A stretch of 64,000 nt of DNA from Halomonas beimenensis (lineage in GTDB: Bacteria > Pseudomonadota > Gammaproteobacteria > Pseudomonadales > Halomonadaceae): NCBI RefSeq assembly GCF_002549795.1, contig NZ_CP021435.1:3534001-3598000 (forward strand). The letters are read 5' to 3'. Below, one piece after another: positions 51,363 through 61,475 of this stretch. Made by a program: the position numbers and the translations under genes. A model generated the notes under the pieces. That model did not search any database, was not told the DNA's origin, and worked only from the letters and a program-made list of their open reading frames with translations. Numbering within the stretch: the stretch's first letter is position 1; each line of letters opens with the position of its first letter.

Positions 51363-52850
51363 TCAGGAAGGAAAGGCGAACTCCGCCTGACCGGCCTCGT
51401 AGCGGGACGGCCAACGCTGGGAGATCGCCTTGCGGCGGGTGTAGAAGCGCACCGCATCGGGGCCGTAGGCATGCAGGTCGCCGAACAGCGAGCGCTTCCA
51501 GCCGCCGAAGCTGTGATGGGCCACCGGCACGGGCAGCGGCACGTTGATGCCCACCATGCCCACCTCGATGGCGTCAGCGAAGCGCCGGGCCGCCTCGCCG
51601 TCACGGGTGAACAGGCAGGTGCCGTTGCCGTATTCATGGGCATTGGTCAGGGCGATGGCCTCGTCGAGGCTCGCGACGCGCACCACGCACAGCACCGGGC
51701 CGAAGATTTCCTCCCGGTAGAGCCGCATCGCCGGGGTCACCCGGTCGAACAGGCAGCCGCCGACGAAGAAACCGTCCTCGTGTCCGGGTACGCGCAGGCT
51801 CCGCCCATCGGCCACCAGCTCGGCGCCCTCGGCCAGGCCGTCCTCGATGTGGCCCAGCACCCGATCGCGATGCTCGGCGGTGACCAGCGGGCCCATGTCC
51901 AGGCCGGGCGCGGTGCCGGGCCCGATCCTGAGGGCATCGATCCTCGGCTTGAGCGCTTCCACCAGCCGGTCGGCGGTATCGTCGCCCACGCACACCGCCA
52001 CCGAGATCGCCATGCAGCGCTCCCCGGCGCTGCCGTAGGCCGCCCCCATCAGGGTGCCGGCGGCGTTGTCGATGTCGGCGTCCGGCAGCACCACGGCATG
52101 GTTCTTGGCCCCGCCCAGGGCCTGGACGCGTTTTCCGGCGGCCGCCCCCCGGGCATAGAGCGCCTCGGCGATGGGGGTGGAGCCGACGAAGGACACCGCC
52201 TTGATCGACGGGGCATCGAGCAGCGCCTCCACGGTCTCGCGCCCGCCCTGCACCACGTTCATCACGCCCCGGGGCAGGCCGGCCTCCTCGAGCAGCTCGG
52301 CCACCGCCAATGCCGCGGAGGGCGCCTTCTCCGAAGGCTTGAGGATGAAGGCATTGCCGCAGGCGATGGCCAGGGGATACATCCACAGCGGCACCATGGC
52401 CGGGAAGTTGAAGGGCGTGATGCCCGCCACCACGCCGAGCGGCCGGAAGTTCGACCAGGCGTCGATACCGGGACCGACGTTGTGGGAATACTCGCCCTTG
52501 AGCAGCTCCGGCACCCCGCAGGCGTACTCGACGTTCTCGATGCCGCGGCGCAGCTCGCCCCGGGCGTCCTCCAGGGTCTTGCCGTGCTCCTCGCTGACCA
52601 GGTGGACCAGCCGGTCGGCATGGGTCTCGAGCAGCCGCTTGAAGCGGTACATCACCTGGGCGCGCCTGGCCGGCGGGGTGTCGCGCCAGGCCGGGAAGGC
52701 GGCCTCGGCGGCGGCGATCGCCCGCGCGACGGTGGCGGCGTCGCCGTCGGCGACATCGCGAATGGTCTCGCCGGTGGCGGGATTGCTGACCGGCAGGCTG
52801 CGCTCGCCGGTCAGGCGCTCGCCGTCGATCCAGTGGGGGATCCGGGTCAT
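51363..52850 (-). CDS. mmsA: CoA-acylating methylmalonate/malonate semialdehyde dehydrogenase
   Basis: 495 aa. MMSDH subfamily of [37 protein letters not shown], catalytic Cys279 in [31 protein letters not shown] end ([21 protein letters not shown]). The general-base Glu is absent (QALGGAKNH), as is normal for CoA-acylating members. Converts malonate semialdehyde to acetyl-CoA or methylmalonate semialdehyde to propionyl-CoA. Follows the omega-aminotransferase gene by 124 bp on the same strand, so beta-alanine or a similar amine is the likely source. ATG 52850 starts [13 protein letters not shown]. Confidence 0.93.
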   Translation of the reverse strand: MTRIPHWIDGERLTGERSLPVSNPATGETIRDVADGDAATVARAIAAAEAAFPAWRDTPPARRAQVMYRFKRLLETHADRLVHLVSEEHGKTLEDARGELRRGIENVEYACGVPELLKGEYSHNVGPGIDAWSNFRPLGVVAGITPFNFPAMVPLWMYPLAIACGNAFILKPSEKAPSAALAVAELLEEAGLPRGVMNVVQGGRETVEALLDAPSIKAVSFVGSTPIAEALYARGAAAGKRVQALGGAKNHAVVLPDADIDNAAGTLMGAAYGSAGERCMAISVAVCVGDDTADRLVEALKPRIDALRIGPGTAPGLDMGPLVTAEHRDRVLGHIEDGLAEGAELVADGRSLRVPGHEDGFFVGGCLFDRVTPAMRLYREEIFGPVLCVVRVASLDEAIALTNAHEYGNGTCLFTRDGEAARRFADAIEVGMVGINVPLPVPVAHHSFGGWKRSLFGDLHAYGPDAVRFYTRRKAISQRWPSRYEAGQAEFAFPS

Positions 52851-52974
52851 GAAGTGATCTCCTGTCATGAGGGGGGGAAATGCGTCGATGGGGGCCGCCC
52901 CGGCATCGGGGCGGCCGGCCCGCACCGCCACGGCGGTGCGGGTCTGAAGACGTCGTCGGAACGAACCGGCCTGA

Positions 52975-54324
52975 CTAGTCGAGCCGGTCCAGGGTGGTGG
53001 CCACGGCGTCGAAGAGCCGCTCCAGTTCGGCCGCGGTGCTGGCGAAGGGCGGGCCGAACTGCAGGGTGTCGCCGCCGTAGCGGACATAGAAGCCGGCCTC
53101 CCAGAGCGCCAGGTGGGCGTCCCGGGGGCGAATCGTCGGATCGCCGTCTCGGGGCGCCAACTGGATGGCGCCGGCCAGCCCGTAGTTGCGGATGTCCACC
53201 ACGTGAGGCCGGCCCTTGAGGGCATGCAGCCGGTCCTCGAAGGCCGGGGCGATGGCCCGCACCTGGGCCGGGAAATCCTCGCGCTCGAACAGCTCGAGGG
53301 CGGCCCTGCCCGCGGCGCAGGCCACCGGGTGGGCGCTGTAGGTGTAGCCGTGGGGGAACTCGATGGCATGGCGGGGCCCGCCGCCGGCCATGAAGGCATC
53401 GTGGATCTCGCGGGAGGCGATCACCGCTCCCATCGGCACGGCGCCGTTGGTGAGCTGCTTGGCCACCGTCATCAGGTCCGGCGTCACGCCGAAGGCTTCC
53501 GCGCCGGTGCGTGCCCCGCTGCGGCCGAAGGCGGTGATCACCTCGTCGAAGATCAACAGGATGTCATGGGCGGTGCAGATCTCGCGGAGGCGTTCCAGGT
53601 AGCCCCGGGGAGGCACGATCACCCCCGCCGAGCCGGACATGGGCTCGACGATCACCGCGCCGATGGTCGAGGCGTCATGCAGGGCGATCTGCTCGAGCAG
53701 GGCGTCGGCGAGTTCGGCGCCCGTCTCGGCCTGGCCACGGGTGAAGCGTCGATCGGCCTGCAGGGTATGCGGCAGGTGGCTGGCATCGAGCAGCGGCCCG
53801 TAGTGCTTGCGGTTGGGGCCGATGCCGCCGAGGCTGGTGCCGCCGATGTTGACGCCGTGGTAGCCCTTGGCGCGGCCGATCAGCCGGGTCTTCTCGGGAC
53901 GCCCCTTCAGCCGCCAGTAGGCCTTGGCCATCTTGAGGGCGGTGTCGGCGGACTCGGAGCCGGAGTCGGTGAAGAAGACGTGATCGAGCCCCGGTGGCGT
54001 CAGCGAGGCGACCCTCTCGGCCAGCGCGAAGGCCAGCGGGTGACCGACCTGGAAACCGGGCGCGTAGTCGAGGCGGCCCAGCTGACGGGCCACCGCCTGC
54101 TGGATCGCCTCGCGGTTGTGGCCGGCCCCGCAGGTCCAGAGCCCCGAGAGCGAGTCGAACAGCCGCCGACCGCGGTCGTCGATGAAGTAACGCCCCTCGG
54201 CGGCGACGATCATCCGCGGGTGATCGCGGAAGTCCCGGTTGGCACTGAACGGCATCCAGTAGTGGTCGTTCAGCCGGGTCGGCCCATCGGCCACGGGATC
54301 CCGGTAGGTGTCCGGCTCCAGCAT
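52975..54324 (-). CDS. Class III omega-aminotransferase (beta-alanine:pyruvate type)
   Basis: 449 aa PLP enzyme. [60 protein letters not shown], and the PLP lysine K289 in [17 protein letters not shown] match the beta-alanine:pyruvate transaminase group. Product would be malonate semialdehyde, used by the downstream MmsA. Related enzymes also use 4-aminobutyrate, taurine or 3-aminoisobutyrate. Divergent from the amidase; the 213-bp gap holds TAACGT...ACGTTA (54403-54426), a weak operator candidate. Confidence 0.9.
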   Translation of the reverse strand: MLEPDTYRDPVADGPTRLNDHYWMPFSANRDFRDHPRMIVAAEGRYFIDDRGRRLFDSLSGLWTCGAGHNREAIQQAVARQLGRLDYAPGFQVGHPLAFALAERVASLTPPGLDHVFFTDSGSESADTALKMAKAYWRLKGRPEKTRLIGRAKGYHGVNIGGTSLGGIGPNRKHYGPLLDASHLPHTLQADRRFTRGQAETGAELADALLEQIALHDASTIGAVIVEPMSGSAGVIVPPRGYLERLREICTAHDILLIFDEVITAFGRSGARTGAEAFGVTPDLMTVAKQLTNGAVPMGAVIASREIHDAFMAGGGPRHAIEFPHGYTYSAHPVACAAGRAALELFEREDFPAQVRAIAPAFEDRLHALKGRPHVVDIRNYGLAGAIQLAPRDGDPTIRPRDAHLALWEAGFYVRYGGDTLQFGPPFASTAAELERLFDAVATTLDRLD

Positions 54325-54537
54325 GGTTCGGCTCCTGTCGAGTAAGGGACACCCTCAGCATGGCCCCGGCGACAGATTGGTAAAACCGTACATTACTGTC
54401 GTTAACGTCAGGCTTGACTAACGTTATCCCCTCGACCTGCCGAATGCCGCTCCCATCGGCCACACTGAAGGCAGGCGCGGCGCTCCGGGGTGCCCTTGCC
54501 GTGATGCCGAATGTCGCCGACGCCGAGGAGTGCCGCC

Positions 54538-55968
54538 ATGTCATCCCCCCGGCCATACGAGAGCCTGATCTCCCTGTCCGCGACCGAGGCCCTCAAGCGG
54601 TTCCGCCGCGGCGCCCTCTCGCCGCTGGCGCTGGTCGAGGACTGCCTGGCCCGCATCGAGCGCGAGAACCCCGCGATCAACGCCTTCGCCCACCTGTCGC
54701 CGGACGCCGCACGGGCCGAGGCCCGGGCGTCGGAGGCGCGCTGGAAGGCCGGCACGCCCCGCGGTCCCCTGGATGGCCTCCCGGTCACCCTCAAGGACAT
54801 GACCCGCACCGCCGACATGCCGACCCGGCTGGGCTCGCGAACCACGCCGGCCGAGGGCCTCGGGGAGCAGGACGCCCCCGTCGCCGCCCACCTGCGCGAG
54901 GCGGGGGCGGTGATCCTCGGCAAGACCACCACCCCGGAATACGGCTGGAAGGCGGTCACCGACTCGCCGCTGACCGGCGTGACCCGCAACCCCTGGAACC
55001 CCCGCCTCACGCCCGGCGGCTCCTCGGGTGGGGCCGCCGCCGCCGCGGCGCTCAACCTGGGGCTGCTGCACCAGGGCAGCGACGCCGGCGGCTCGATTCG
55101 CATCCCCGCCGCCTTCACCGGCACCGTCGGCATCAAGCCGAGCTTCGGCTGGGTCCCCCAGTGGCCGGCCAGCCCCATGGGCACCCTGTCCCACCTCGGC
55201 CCGATCGCCCGCCGCGTCGAGGACGCCGTGCTGATGCTGGAGGCGATGGCCCGGCCCGATGCCCGGGACGGCCACCTGGGCAATCCCCGGCGGCCCGACT
55301 GGCGGACGCCGCCGCCTCCCGACCTGCGGGGCTGGCGCATTGCCCTGAGCCTCGACCTGGGCTACGTGGAGGTGGCCCCGGACATCGCCGCCCGGGTGCG
55401 GGAGGCGGCGACACGGCTGCGGGAGCTCGGTGCCCGGGTCGAGGAAGCCGCCCCCGGCATCGCCTGCCCCCTGGCGACCTTCAACACCCTGTGGTTCGCC
55501 GGGGCCTCCCAGCTGCTCGACGCCTGGAGCGAGGCCCAGCGCCGCCGGCTCGATCCGGGGCTGCTGGACATCGCCCGTCGCGGCGCCACCCTCCCCCTCC
55601 GCGACTACCTGGCCGCCTGCCGGGCCCGGGAGCGACTGACCGCACAACTCGCGGACTTCCACCGGCGCTTCGACCTGCTGGTCACGCCGACCCTGCCGCT
55701 GTCGCCCTTCGCCGCGGGCCACGACGTGCCCCCGGACGGCCCCTACCAGGAGTGGATGGAGTGGACGCCCTTCACCTATCCCTTCAACCTCAGCCAGCAG
55801 CCGGCCCTCTCGATGCCCTGCGGCCTGGACGACCGGGGCCTGCCGGTGGGCCTGCAGCTGGTCGGCGCCCGCTTCGACGACCTGAGGGTGCTTCACGCGG
55901 CCCGCCTGCTGGAGCCCCGACTGCCACGCTCCTTCCCCGAGACCGCGTGCCGTGCCGGGAATGAGTAA
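54538..55968 (+). CDS. Amidase signature family enzyme
   Basis: 476 aa. Ser-cisSer-Lys triad: K86 in VTLKDM, S162/S163 in TPGGSSGGAAAA, S186 in SDAGGSIRIP. Hydrolyses an unspecified amide; the family includes GatA, which this is not (no gatB/gatC nearby and a different C-terminus). ATG 54538 follows GAGGAG. Divergent from the omega-aminotransferase, so it might release an amine such as beta-alanine, but this is a guess. Its stop is only 15 bp from the convergent end of the phn operon. Confidence 0.88.
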   Translation: MSSPRPYESLISLSATEALKRFRRGALSPLALVEDCLARIERENPAINAFAHLSPDAARAEARASEARWKAGTPRGPLDGLPVTLKDMTRTADMPTRLGSRTTPAEGLGEQDAPVAAHLREAGAVILGKTTTPEYGWKAVTDSPLTGVTRNPWNPRLTPGGSSGGAAAAAALNLGLLHQGSDAGGSIRIPAAFTGTVGIKPSFGWVPQWPASPMGTLSHLGPIARRVEDAVLMLEAMARPDARDGHLGNPRRPDWRTPPPPDLRGWRIALSLDLGYVEVAPDIAARVREAATRLRELGARVEEAAPGIACPLATFNTLWFAGASQLLDAWSEAQRRRLDPGLLDIARRGATLPLRDYLAACRARERLTAQLADFHRRFDLLVTPTLPLSPFAAGHDVPPDGPYQEWMEWTPFTYPFNLSQQPALSMPCGLDDRGLPVGLQLVGARFDDLRVLHAARLLEPRLPRSFPETACRAGNE

Positions 55969-55983
55969 GCGACTGGCGTCGGC

Positions 55984-56619
55984 TTATTCCACCGCCGCCA
56001 GGAAGGCCTCGGCCCCCTGCTGGAAGAGCGGCAGGCAATCGCGGATGCGCGCCTCTGGCCAGTCCCACCAGGCCAGGGCCTCGAGTCGGTCGGCGAGGGT
56101 CGGGTCCTCGAACCGCGGCCGCAGTACCCGGGCGGGGTTGCCCACCGCGATGTGGTAGGCCGGCACGTCCCTGGTGACCACGCTGCCGGCGCCGACGATG
56201 GCGCCGTTGCCGACCGTCACGCCGGGCAGCACGATCACCCCGTGGCCGAGCCAGGCGTCGTGGCCGATCATCACCCGGTTGCCCTCGCGCCATTGGAACA
56301 CCTCCGCGTCCAGGCCCTCGGCGGCGTCACCCAGGCCATACTTGCCGGGCCGGTAGGTGAAATGGTGCAGGGTGGCCCGCCACCAGGGGTGGTTGCTGGG
56401 GTTGAGACGCACGCTCGCGGCGATGGAGGTGAACTTGCCCACCCCGGCGTACATCAGGTCGCCGTCGCGCTCGATGTAGCTGTAGTCGCCGAGGGTGACG
56501 TGGTTGAGCACGCAGCGTTCCCCGACTTCGGTCCAGCGCCCCAGCTCGGCGGCATGCAGGCGAGCCGAGTCGGCGACCCGGGGGGCCGGGGAGAGTCGGG
56601 CGGAGGGTGGTTGGGTCAT
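55984..56619 (-). CDS. Hexapeptide-repeat acetyltransferase of the phosphonate operon
   Basis: 211 aa, left-handed beta-helix transferase. Repeats such as [55 protein letters not shown] are chloramphenicol-acetyltransferase type. This family (phn_thr, DapH/CatB-like) is a regular C-P lyase operon member where the GNAT-type PhnO is absent, and may detoxify aminophosphonates by N-acetylation (inferred). Last gene, coupled to phnP by an ATGA overlap. Confidence 0.9.
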   Translation of the reverse strand: MTQPPSARLSPAPRVADSARLHAAELGRWTEVGERCVLNHVTLGDYSYIERDGDLMYAGVGKFTSIAASVRLNPSNHPWWRATLHHFTYRPGKYGLGDAAEGLDAEVFQWREGNRVMIGHDAWLGHGVIVLPGVTVGNGAIVGAGSVVTRDVPAYHIAVGNPARVLRPRFEDPTLADRLEALAWWDWPEARIRDCLPLFQQGAEAFLAAVE

Positions 56620-57413
56620 GAGGCGGTCTCCGTGTCGCAGGCCATGGCTCCGCCCCTCAGCACCTGCAGCGACAGGCCGTCGTGGGCGAGGGCCACCCGA
56701 TCCGGCAACGACGTGGCCGCGGCCAGTCGCTCGGCGTCCAGGTCATGGCCGATATGGGTCAGGTAGGCCTGGGGCGTCCCCAGGCGCTCGAGGATCTCCA
56801 GGGCCAGGGGCAAGTTGTTGTGGTTGCGCGGCTCGCGGTGGGCGGCCGGATGGGTGGCGTCGAGGACCACCAGATCCGGCGTCCAGTCGCGCAGGAAACG
56901 CTCGGTCTCGGCGGGCAGGCCGAGGGTGTCGGTGAGATAGGCCAGGCGCCCTTCCCCGTCGTCCAGGCAGTAGCCCAGCGTCGGCTTGCTGTGGTTGAGC
57001 GGTACCGGCGTCACCGTCAGCCCCTCCACCTCGAGCGGCCGGAAGGGCTTGAGTCCGGGCCGGAAGTCCAGCACGCCGGGGTGTCGGTAGAGGTCCGCAC
57101 AGCCGTGGGCGTCCTTGGGACCATGCACCGGGATCGGCGCGCCGGTCCCCCAGCGAAGGTGGAAGAGCCCCTGGACGTGATCGGCATGGTAGTGGGTGAG
57201 CAGGATGGTGGACGGGCGCTCGCCCTCGCAGCTGTCGGCCAGGTCGGGGCGACCGGCATCGAGCAACACCCGTCGACCGTTGAGGCGCACCTCGGCACAG
57301 CAGGGGCCGCGCCGGTGGCTGGTCAGCACCCGGGCCCGAGCGCAGGCCGGGCAGTCGCAGCCGAAGCACGGCACCTGGGCGCTGTCGCCGGTGCCCACGA
57401 AGCGGAAGTTCAT
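56616..57413 (-). CDS. phnP: Phosphoribosyl 1,2-cyclic phosphate phosphodiesterase
   Basis: 265 aa metallo-beta-lactamase-fold enzyme. [14 protein letters not shown] supplies the metal ligands; [18 protein letters not shown] and [11 protein letters not shown] supply the rest. A cysteine cluster near the N-terminus (CFGCDCPAC) fits the structural zinc of PhnP. It opens the cyclic product of PhnJ to ribose 1,5-bisphosphate or its isomer. Start 57413 in ATGA overlap with phnN; an ATG 9 bp upstream is possible. Confidence 0.94.
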   Translation of the reverse strand: MNFRFVGTGDSAQVPCFGCDCPACARARVLTSHRRGPCCAEVRLNGRRVLLDAGRPDLADSCEGERPSTILLTHYHADHVQGLFHLRWGTGAPIPVHGPKDAHGCADLYRHPGVLDFRPGLKPFRPLEVEGLTVTPVPLNHSKPTLGYCLDDGEGRLAYLTDTLGLPAETERFLRDWTPDLVVLDATHPAAHREPRNHNNLPLALEILERLGTPQAYLTHIGHDLDAERLAAATSLPDRVALAHDGLSLQVLRGGAMACDTETAS

Positions 57414-57952
57414 GCCCGGCATGCCTCCTCGAGCAAGGCCCCCAGGGCGACCAGGGCGTCGTCCAGGGCGCCACCATTGTCGAGACGGGGCAGCTCGGGC
57501 AGGGCCGCGGCCAGCTCGCGATGGCGGGCCAGCCGGGCGGCGATCTGGACCTCGTCCTCGCGGCCGCGGCGGCTAAGCCGCTCGGCGATCACCGCCTCGG
57601 GGGCGGTGACGAGCACCGGCATCAGGGTCTCGCCGAAGCGTGCCCGGGCCGCGGGCAGGGCCCGCCGGCTGCCGTTGAGCAGCACTGTCTGATCCCGGGC
57701 CAGCCAGGCCTCGAGTTCGATGCCGAGGCCATAGTCCAGGCCATGGGCCTGCCAGGTCAGGCAGAACAGGCCCAGCCGACGGCGCGCGGCGAACTCGTGC
57801 GGGGTCAGGGCCACGCCGTTCTCGGTGCCGCCGCTGTCGCGGGTCACGTAGCGATGGGCCACCAGCCAGTCGGGATGGCGGGCCCGGGCGGCGTCGAGCA
57901 GGGAGTCCTTGCCGACGCCGCTGGCCCCCATCAGGTAGACCAGGCGGCCCAT
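57410..57952 (-). CDS. phnN: Ribose 1,5-bisphosphokinase
   Basis: 180 aa, guanylate-kinase-like fold with P-loop GASGVGKDS (9-17). VAHRYVTRDSGGTENGVALTPHEFAARRRLGLFCLTWQAHGLDYGLGIELEAWL is conserved PhnN sequence. Phosphorylates ribose 1,5-bisphosphate to PRPP, finishing C-P lyase carbon recovery. Start and phnM stop share one base (TGATG). Confidence 0.94.
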   Translation of the reverse strand: MGRLVYLMGASGVGKDSLLDAARARHPDWLVAHRYVTRDSGGTENGVALTPHEFAARRRLGLFCLTWQAHGLDYGLGIELEAWLARDQTVLLNGSRRALPAARARFGETLMPVLVTAPEAVIAERLSRRGREDEVQIAARLARHRELAAALPELPRLDNGGALDDALVALGALLEEACRA

Positions 57953-59100
57953 CAGTGCACCTGCCTGCCGGCGCTCCAGACTCGCTGCACCAGGGGGTGA
58001 CCGTCCACCGGCTTGACCCGCAGCAGGTCGGCACGCAGTCCCTCGGCCAGCCGGCCGCGATCGTCCAGCCCCACGGCGGCCGCCGGATGCCACGTGGCGG
58101 TGGCCACGGCGCGGGGCAGGGAGTAGCCGCCTTCCATCTCGGCGATGCGGAAGACCGCATCGAGCAGCGCCGCTGGGTAGTAGTCCGAGGAGAGGATGTC
58201 GAGCACGCCCAGACGCACCAGCTCGCTGGCCGCGATGTTGCCGGAGTGCGAGCCGCCGCGCACCACGTTCGGCGCGCCCATCATCACCGCCATGCCCTGG
58301 CGGTGGGAGGCCTCGGCCGCCTCGCGGGTGGTGGGGAACTCGGCCACCCGGGTGCCGTACTCCCGGCTCTCCGCCACGTGGGCGATGGTGGCGTCGTCGT
58401 GGCTGGCCAGGGCCAGGCCGCGGGCGCGGCAGCGCTCGGCGATGGCTCGCCGATGCTCGCCGCTGTAGCGCTCGCTGTTGGCCAGCTGCTTGGCGATGAA
58501 GGTCTCCAGGGCCTGGTCGTCGAGGCCGTACTTGCCCTGGTAGTAGGTGCGGTAGGCCTCGAGGCTGGCGAACTGACGCTGGCCCGGGGCGTGATCCATC
58601 AACGAGACCAGCCCCAGCAACGCCGAGTCGGCCAGCTCGTCGAACCGCGCCAGGGTCTCGGGATGGCAGACCTCGCAGCGCAGGTGCAGGCGATGGTCGA
58701 CCCGGGCCAGGCCATCGTCGACGATGCCGGCCAGGGCGCCGACCATCTCGTGCAGCGCCCCATGGCGCATGCTCTGCTCGTCCACGTCGCCGATGGCCAC
58801 GGCATCGAACACCGTGGTGATGCCGCTGGCGGCCATCTGGGCGTCGTGGGCCAGCGCCGCCTGTCGGCTCGGCCAGGCGACCCTGGGTCGCGGCTGAAAG
58901 TACTTCTCCATGTTGTCGGTGTGCAGCTCCACGAGCCCCGGCATCAGGAAGTCGCCCTGGCAGTCGATGGCCGTCGTGGTACGGCTGGAGGCGGAATCCA
59001 GCCCGGCGATCATGCCATCGCGGATGGCCAGGCTGCCCGCCACGACCTCGTCCTCGAGGATCAGGCGGGCGTTGGTCAGGACCTGTTCGGTGGCGGTCAT
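57952..59100 (-). CDS. phnM: Alpha-D-ribose 1-methylphosphonate 5-triphosphate diphosphatase
   Basis: 382-aa amidohydrolase-fold enzyme. LMPGLVELHTDNMEKYFQPRPRVAWPSRQAALAHDAQMAASGITTVFDA and LASHDDATIAHV contain the metal-binding residues; ILSSDYYPAALLDAVFRIAEMEGGYSLPRAV is typical PhnM. It removes pyrophosphate from the PhnGHIL product. TGATG junction with phnL. Confidence 0.95.
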   Translation of the reverse strand: MTATEQVLTNARLILEDEVVAGSLAIRDGMIAGLDSASSRTTTAIDCQGDFLMPGLVELHTDNMEKYFQPRPRVAWPSRQAALAHDAQMAASGITTVFDAVAIGDVDEQSMRHGALHEMVGALAGIVDDGLARVDHRLHLRCEVCHPETLARFDELADSALLGLVSLMDHAPGQRQFASLEAYRTYYQGKYGLDDQALETFIAKQLANSERYSGEHRRAIAERCRARGLALASHDDATIAHVAESREYGTRVAEFPTTREAAEASHRQGMAVMMGAPNVVRGGSHSGNIAASELVRLGVLDILSSDYYPAALLDAVFRIAEMEGGYSLPRAVATATWHPAAAVGLDDRGRLAEGLRADLLRVKPVDGHPLVQRVWSAGRQVH

Positions 59101-59846
59101 CACGGCGTCTCCTGGGGATCGGTGTCGGGCAGGCGGGTACGGGCTCGCATGTGGCGGTCCAGGGGCAGCAGGCGATCGGCGACTCGCTCGCGGACGTCCT
59201 CGTCGTGGAAGATGCCGAGCATGGCGGTGCCACGGGCCTTGGCCTCGCGGATCAGCTCCACCACTACGTCGCGGTTGGCGGCGTCCAGGGAGGCGGTGGG
59301 CTCGTCGAGCAGCAGCAGGGGATGCTCGCCGATGAAGCCCCGGGCGATATTGACCCGCTGCTGCTCGCCACCGGAGAAGGTCCCCGGCGGCAACGACCAT
59401 AGCCGCTCGGGCAGGTTGAGCCGGGCCAGCAGGGCCTCGGCCTTGCCGCGGGCCTCCGCGGCATCGGCGCCGCGGGCCAGCAACGGCTCCATCACCACTT
59501 CCACGGCGGGCACCCGCGGGACCACCCGCAGGAACTGGCTGACGTAGCCGATCACGTCCCGCCGCAACTGGTGCCAGGCATGGGCCGGCAGGTCGGCGAG
59601 GTCCAGCTCGCCGTCCTCGAAGTGCAGGCGCAGGCGGCCGCCGGTGACCCGGTAGCTGCCGTGGAGCATCTTCAGCAGGGTGCTCTTGCCGATGCCGCTG
59701 CGCCCGGCCAGCACCAGGCATTCGCCCGGCGCCAGGGTCAGCGACAGGTCGCGCATCACCTCCAGGCGCAGGCCGTCCTGGCCATGGAGCACGAAGGTCT
59801 TGTCGAGGGACTCGACGCTCAGGAAGGGTTGGTTCATGGCGGTCAT
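59100..59846 (-). CDS. phnL: C-P lyase ABC-type subunit PhnL
   Basis: 248-aa ATP-binding protein. Walker A GRSGIGKST, ABC signature TFSGGEQQRVNIARG, Walker B LLLLDEPTASLD. Despite the ABC form it works in the C-P lyase complex rather than in transport. ATG 59846 follows GAGGAG, 10 bp after phnK; a second ATG lies three codons later. Confidence 0.93.
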   Translation of the reverse strand: MTAMNQPFLSVESLDKTFVLHGQDGLRLEVMRDLSLTLAPGECLVLAGRSGIGKSTLLKMLHGSYRVTGGRLRLHFEDGELDLADLPAHAWHQLRRDVIGYVSQFLRVVPRVPAVEVVMEPLLARGADAAEARGKAEALLARLNLPERLWSLPPGTFSGGEQQRVNIARGFIGEHPLLLLDEPTASLDAANRDVVVELIREAKARGTAMLGIFHDEDVRERVADRLLPLDRHMRARTRLPDTDPQETP

Positions 59847-59856
59847 CTCGAGCTCC

Positions 59857-60645
59857 TCAGGGCGTCAGCACCGACGACACCAGCAGCTGGGTATAGGCAT
59901 GCTGCGGGTCGTCGAGGATCTGGTCGGTCAGGCCGGATTCCACCACCCGGCCGCGGCGCATCACCAGCAGCCGGTCGGCGAGCAGCCGGGCCACGGCCAG
60001 GTCGTGGGTCACCAGCACCACGGACAGGCCCAGCTCGCGCACCAGGGTACGCAGCGTGTCGAGCAGCCGTGCCTGCACCGAGACGTCCAGGCCGCCAGTG
60101 GGCTCGTCCATGAACACCAGCCGCGGGCGGGTGACCAGGGTGCGGGCGATCTGCAGTCGCTGCTGCATGCCGCCGGAGAAGTGCTGGGGGGCATCGTCGA
60201 TGCGGCCCGGGTCGAGTTCCACGCGCCCCATCCAGTCCTGGCCGGCGGCGCGCAGCTGGCCGTAGTGCCGCTGGCCCAGGGCCATCAGCCGCTCGCCGAC
60301 GTTGGCGCCGGCGGAGACGCCCAGGCGCAGGCCGTCGCGGGGGTTCTGGTGGACCAGCCCCCATTCCATGCGCAGCAGCGCCCGGCGCCGTGCCTCGCCG
60401 ATGGCGTAGAGGTCGAGCTCGCCCTCGTGGCCGTGGTAGAGGACCCGACCGGCGTCCGGGGCCTCCATGCCGCACAGGGTGCGCAGCAGGGTCGACTTGC
60501 CGGAGCCCGACTCGCCGACGATGCCCAGCACCTCGCCGGCATGCAGGGTGAAGTCGATGGCCTCGCAGCCCTTGCCGGGACCGTAGAGGCGGGTCACGTC
60601 CCGCGCCTCCAGCAGGGCGGGACGCTCGAGTTGCGGACGCTTCAT
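59857..60645 (-). CDS. phnK: C-P lyase ABC-type subunit PhnK
   Basis: 262 aa. Walker A GESGSGKST, ABC signature FSGGMQQRLQIARTLV, Walker B LVFMDEPTGGLDVSVQ. Oligopeptide-transport ATPase-like, the usual PhnK appearance; PhnK binds the PhnGHIJ core. Start at 60645 in ATGA overlap with phnJ; the upstream ATG at 60663 would reach into phnJ. Confidence 0.94.
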   Translation of the reverse strand: MKRPQLERPALLEARDVTRLYGPGKGCEAIDFTLHAGEVLGIVGESGSGKSTLLRTLCGMEAPDAGRVLYHGHEGELDLYAIGEARRRALLRMEWGLVHQNPRDGLRLGVSAGANVGERLMALGQRHYGQLRAAGQDWMGRVELDPGRIDDAPQHFSGGMQQRLQIARTLVTRPRLVFMDEPTGGLDVSVQARLLDTLRTLVRELGLSVVLVTHDLAVARLLADRLLVMRRGRVVESGLTDQILDDPQHAYTQLLVSSVLTP

Positions 60646-61475
60646 GCCACCTCCTCGCGGCACTTCTGGCAGTAGTCGGTATCCGAGCAGACGAACATGC
60701 GCCCGCCGGCGTCATCGGTGATCACCTCGTCGAGGAAGCTGTCCCGGGCGCCACACATCGCGCAGGGTGCGTCCCAGGCCTGGATCTCGAAGGGGTGATC
60801 CTCGAAGTCCAGGCTCTCGACCCGGGTGTGGGGCGGGATGGCGTAGAGGCGCTTCTCCCGGCCGGCGCCGAACAGCATCAGCGCATCACTCATGTGCAGC
60901 TTGGGGTTGTCGAACTTGGGAATCGGCGAGGGATCGGTGACGTAGCGGCCGTCGACCTTCACCGGGTAGGCGTAGGTGGTGGCGATATGGCCGTGCCGGG
61001 CGATGTCCTCGTAGAGCTTGACGTGCATCACCCCGTACTCCTCCAGGGCGTGCATCACCCGGGTCTCCTCCTCGCTGGGCTCGATGAAGCGCAGCGGCTC
61101 GGGGATCGGCACCTGGAAGACCAGGACCTGGCCGGCCGAGAGCGGGGTCTCGGGGATGCGGTGACGGGTCTGGATGACGTCCGCCGCGGCGGTGTCGGTG
61201 GTGGTCTCGACCCCGGCGACCCGCTCGAAGAAGGCGCGGATGCTCACCGCGTTGGTGGTGTCGTCGGCGCCCTGGTCGATCACCTTGAGCACGTCGTCCT
61301 CGCCGAGGATGCTGGCGGTGAGCTGCATGCCGCCGGTGCCCCAGCCGTAGGGCATGGGCATCTCGCGGCCGCCGAAGGGCACCTGGTAGCCGGGGATGGC
61401 CACGGCCTTGAGCAGGCCGCGGCGGATCATGCGCTTGGTCTGCTCGTCGAGATAGGCGAAGTTATAGCCATTCAT
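60642..61475 (-). CDS. phnJ: Carbon-phosphorus lyase core subunit PhnJ
   Basis: 277 aa radical-SAM C-P bond-cleaving subunit. The non-canonical cysteine motif C-X2-C-X21-C-X5-C is complete (CAMC ... FVCSDTDYC). FAYLDEQTKRMIRRGLLKAVAIPGYQVPFGGREMPMPYGWGTGGMQLTASIL is the highly conserved N-terminal part. ATGA overlap with phnI. Confidence 0.97.
   Translation of the reverse strand: MNGYNFAYLDEQTKRMIRRGLLKAVAIPGYQVPFGGREMPMPYGWGTGGMQLTASILGEDDVLKVIDQGADDTTNAVSIRAFFERVAGVETTTDTAAADVIQTRHRIPETPLSAGQVLVFQVPIPEPLRFIEPSEEETRVMHALEEYGVMHVKLYEDIARHGHIATTYAYPVKVDGRYVTDPSPIPKFDNPKLHMSDALMLFGAGREKRLYAIPPHTRVESLDFEDHPFEIQAWDAPCAMCGARDSFLDEVITDDAGGRMFVCSDTDYCQKCREEVA

Noticed and set aside
54388..54430. 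Sigma-70 promoters in the aminotransferase/amidase gap
   Set aside because: TTGACT is present at 54414, but no -10 at proper spacing on either strand. Only a weak inverted repeat remains.
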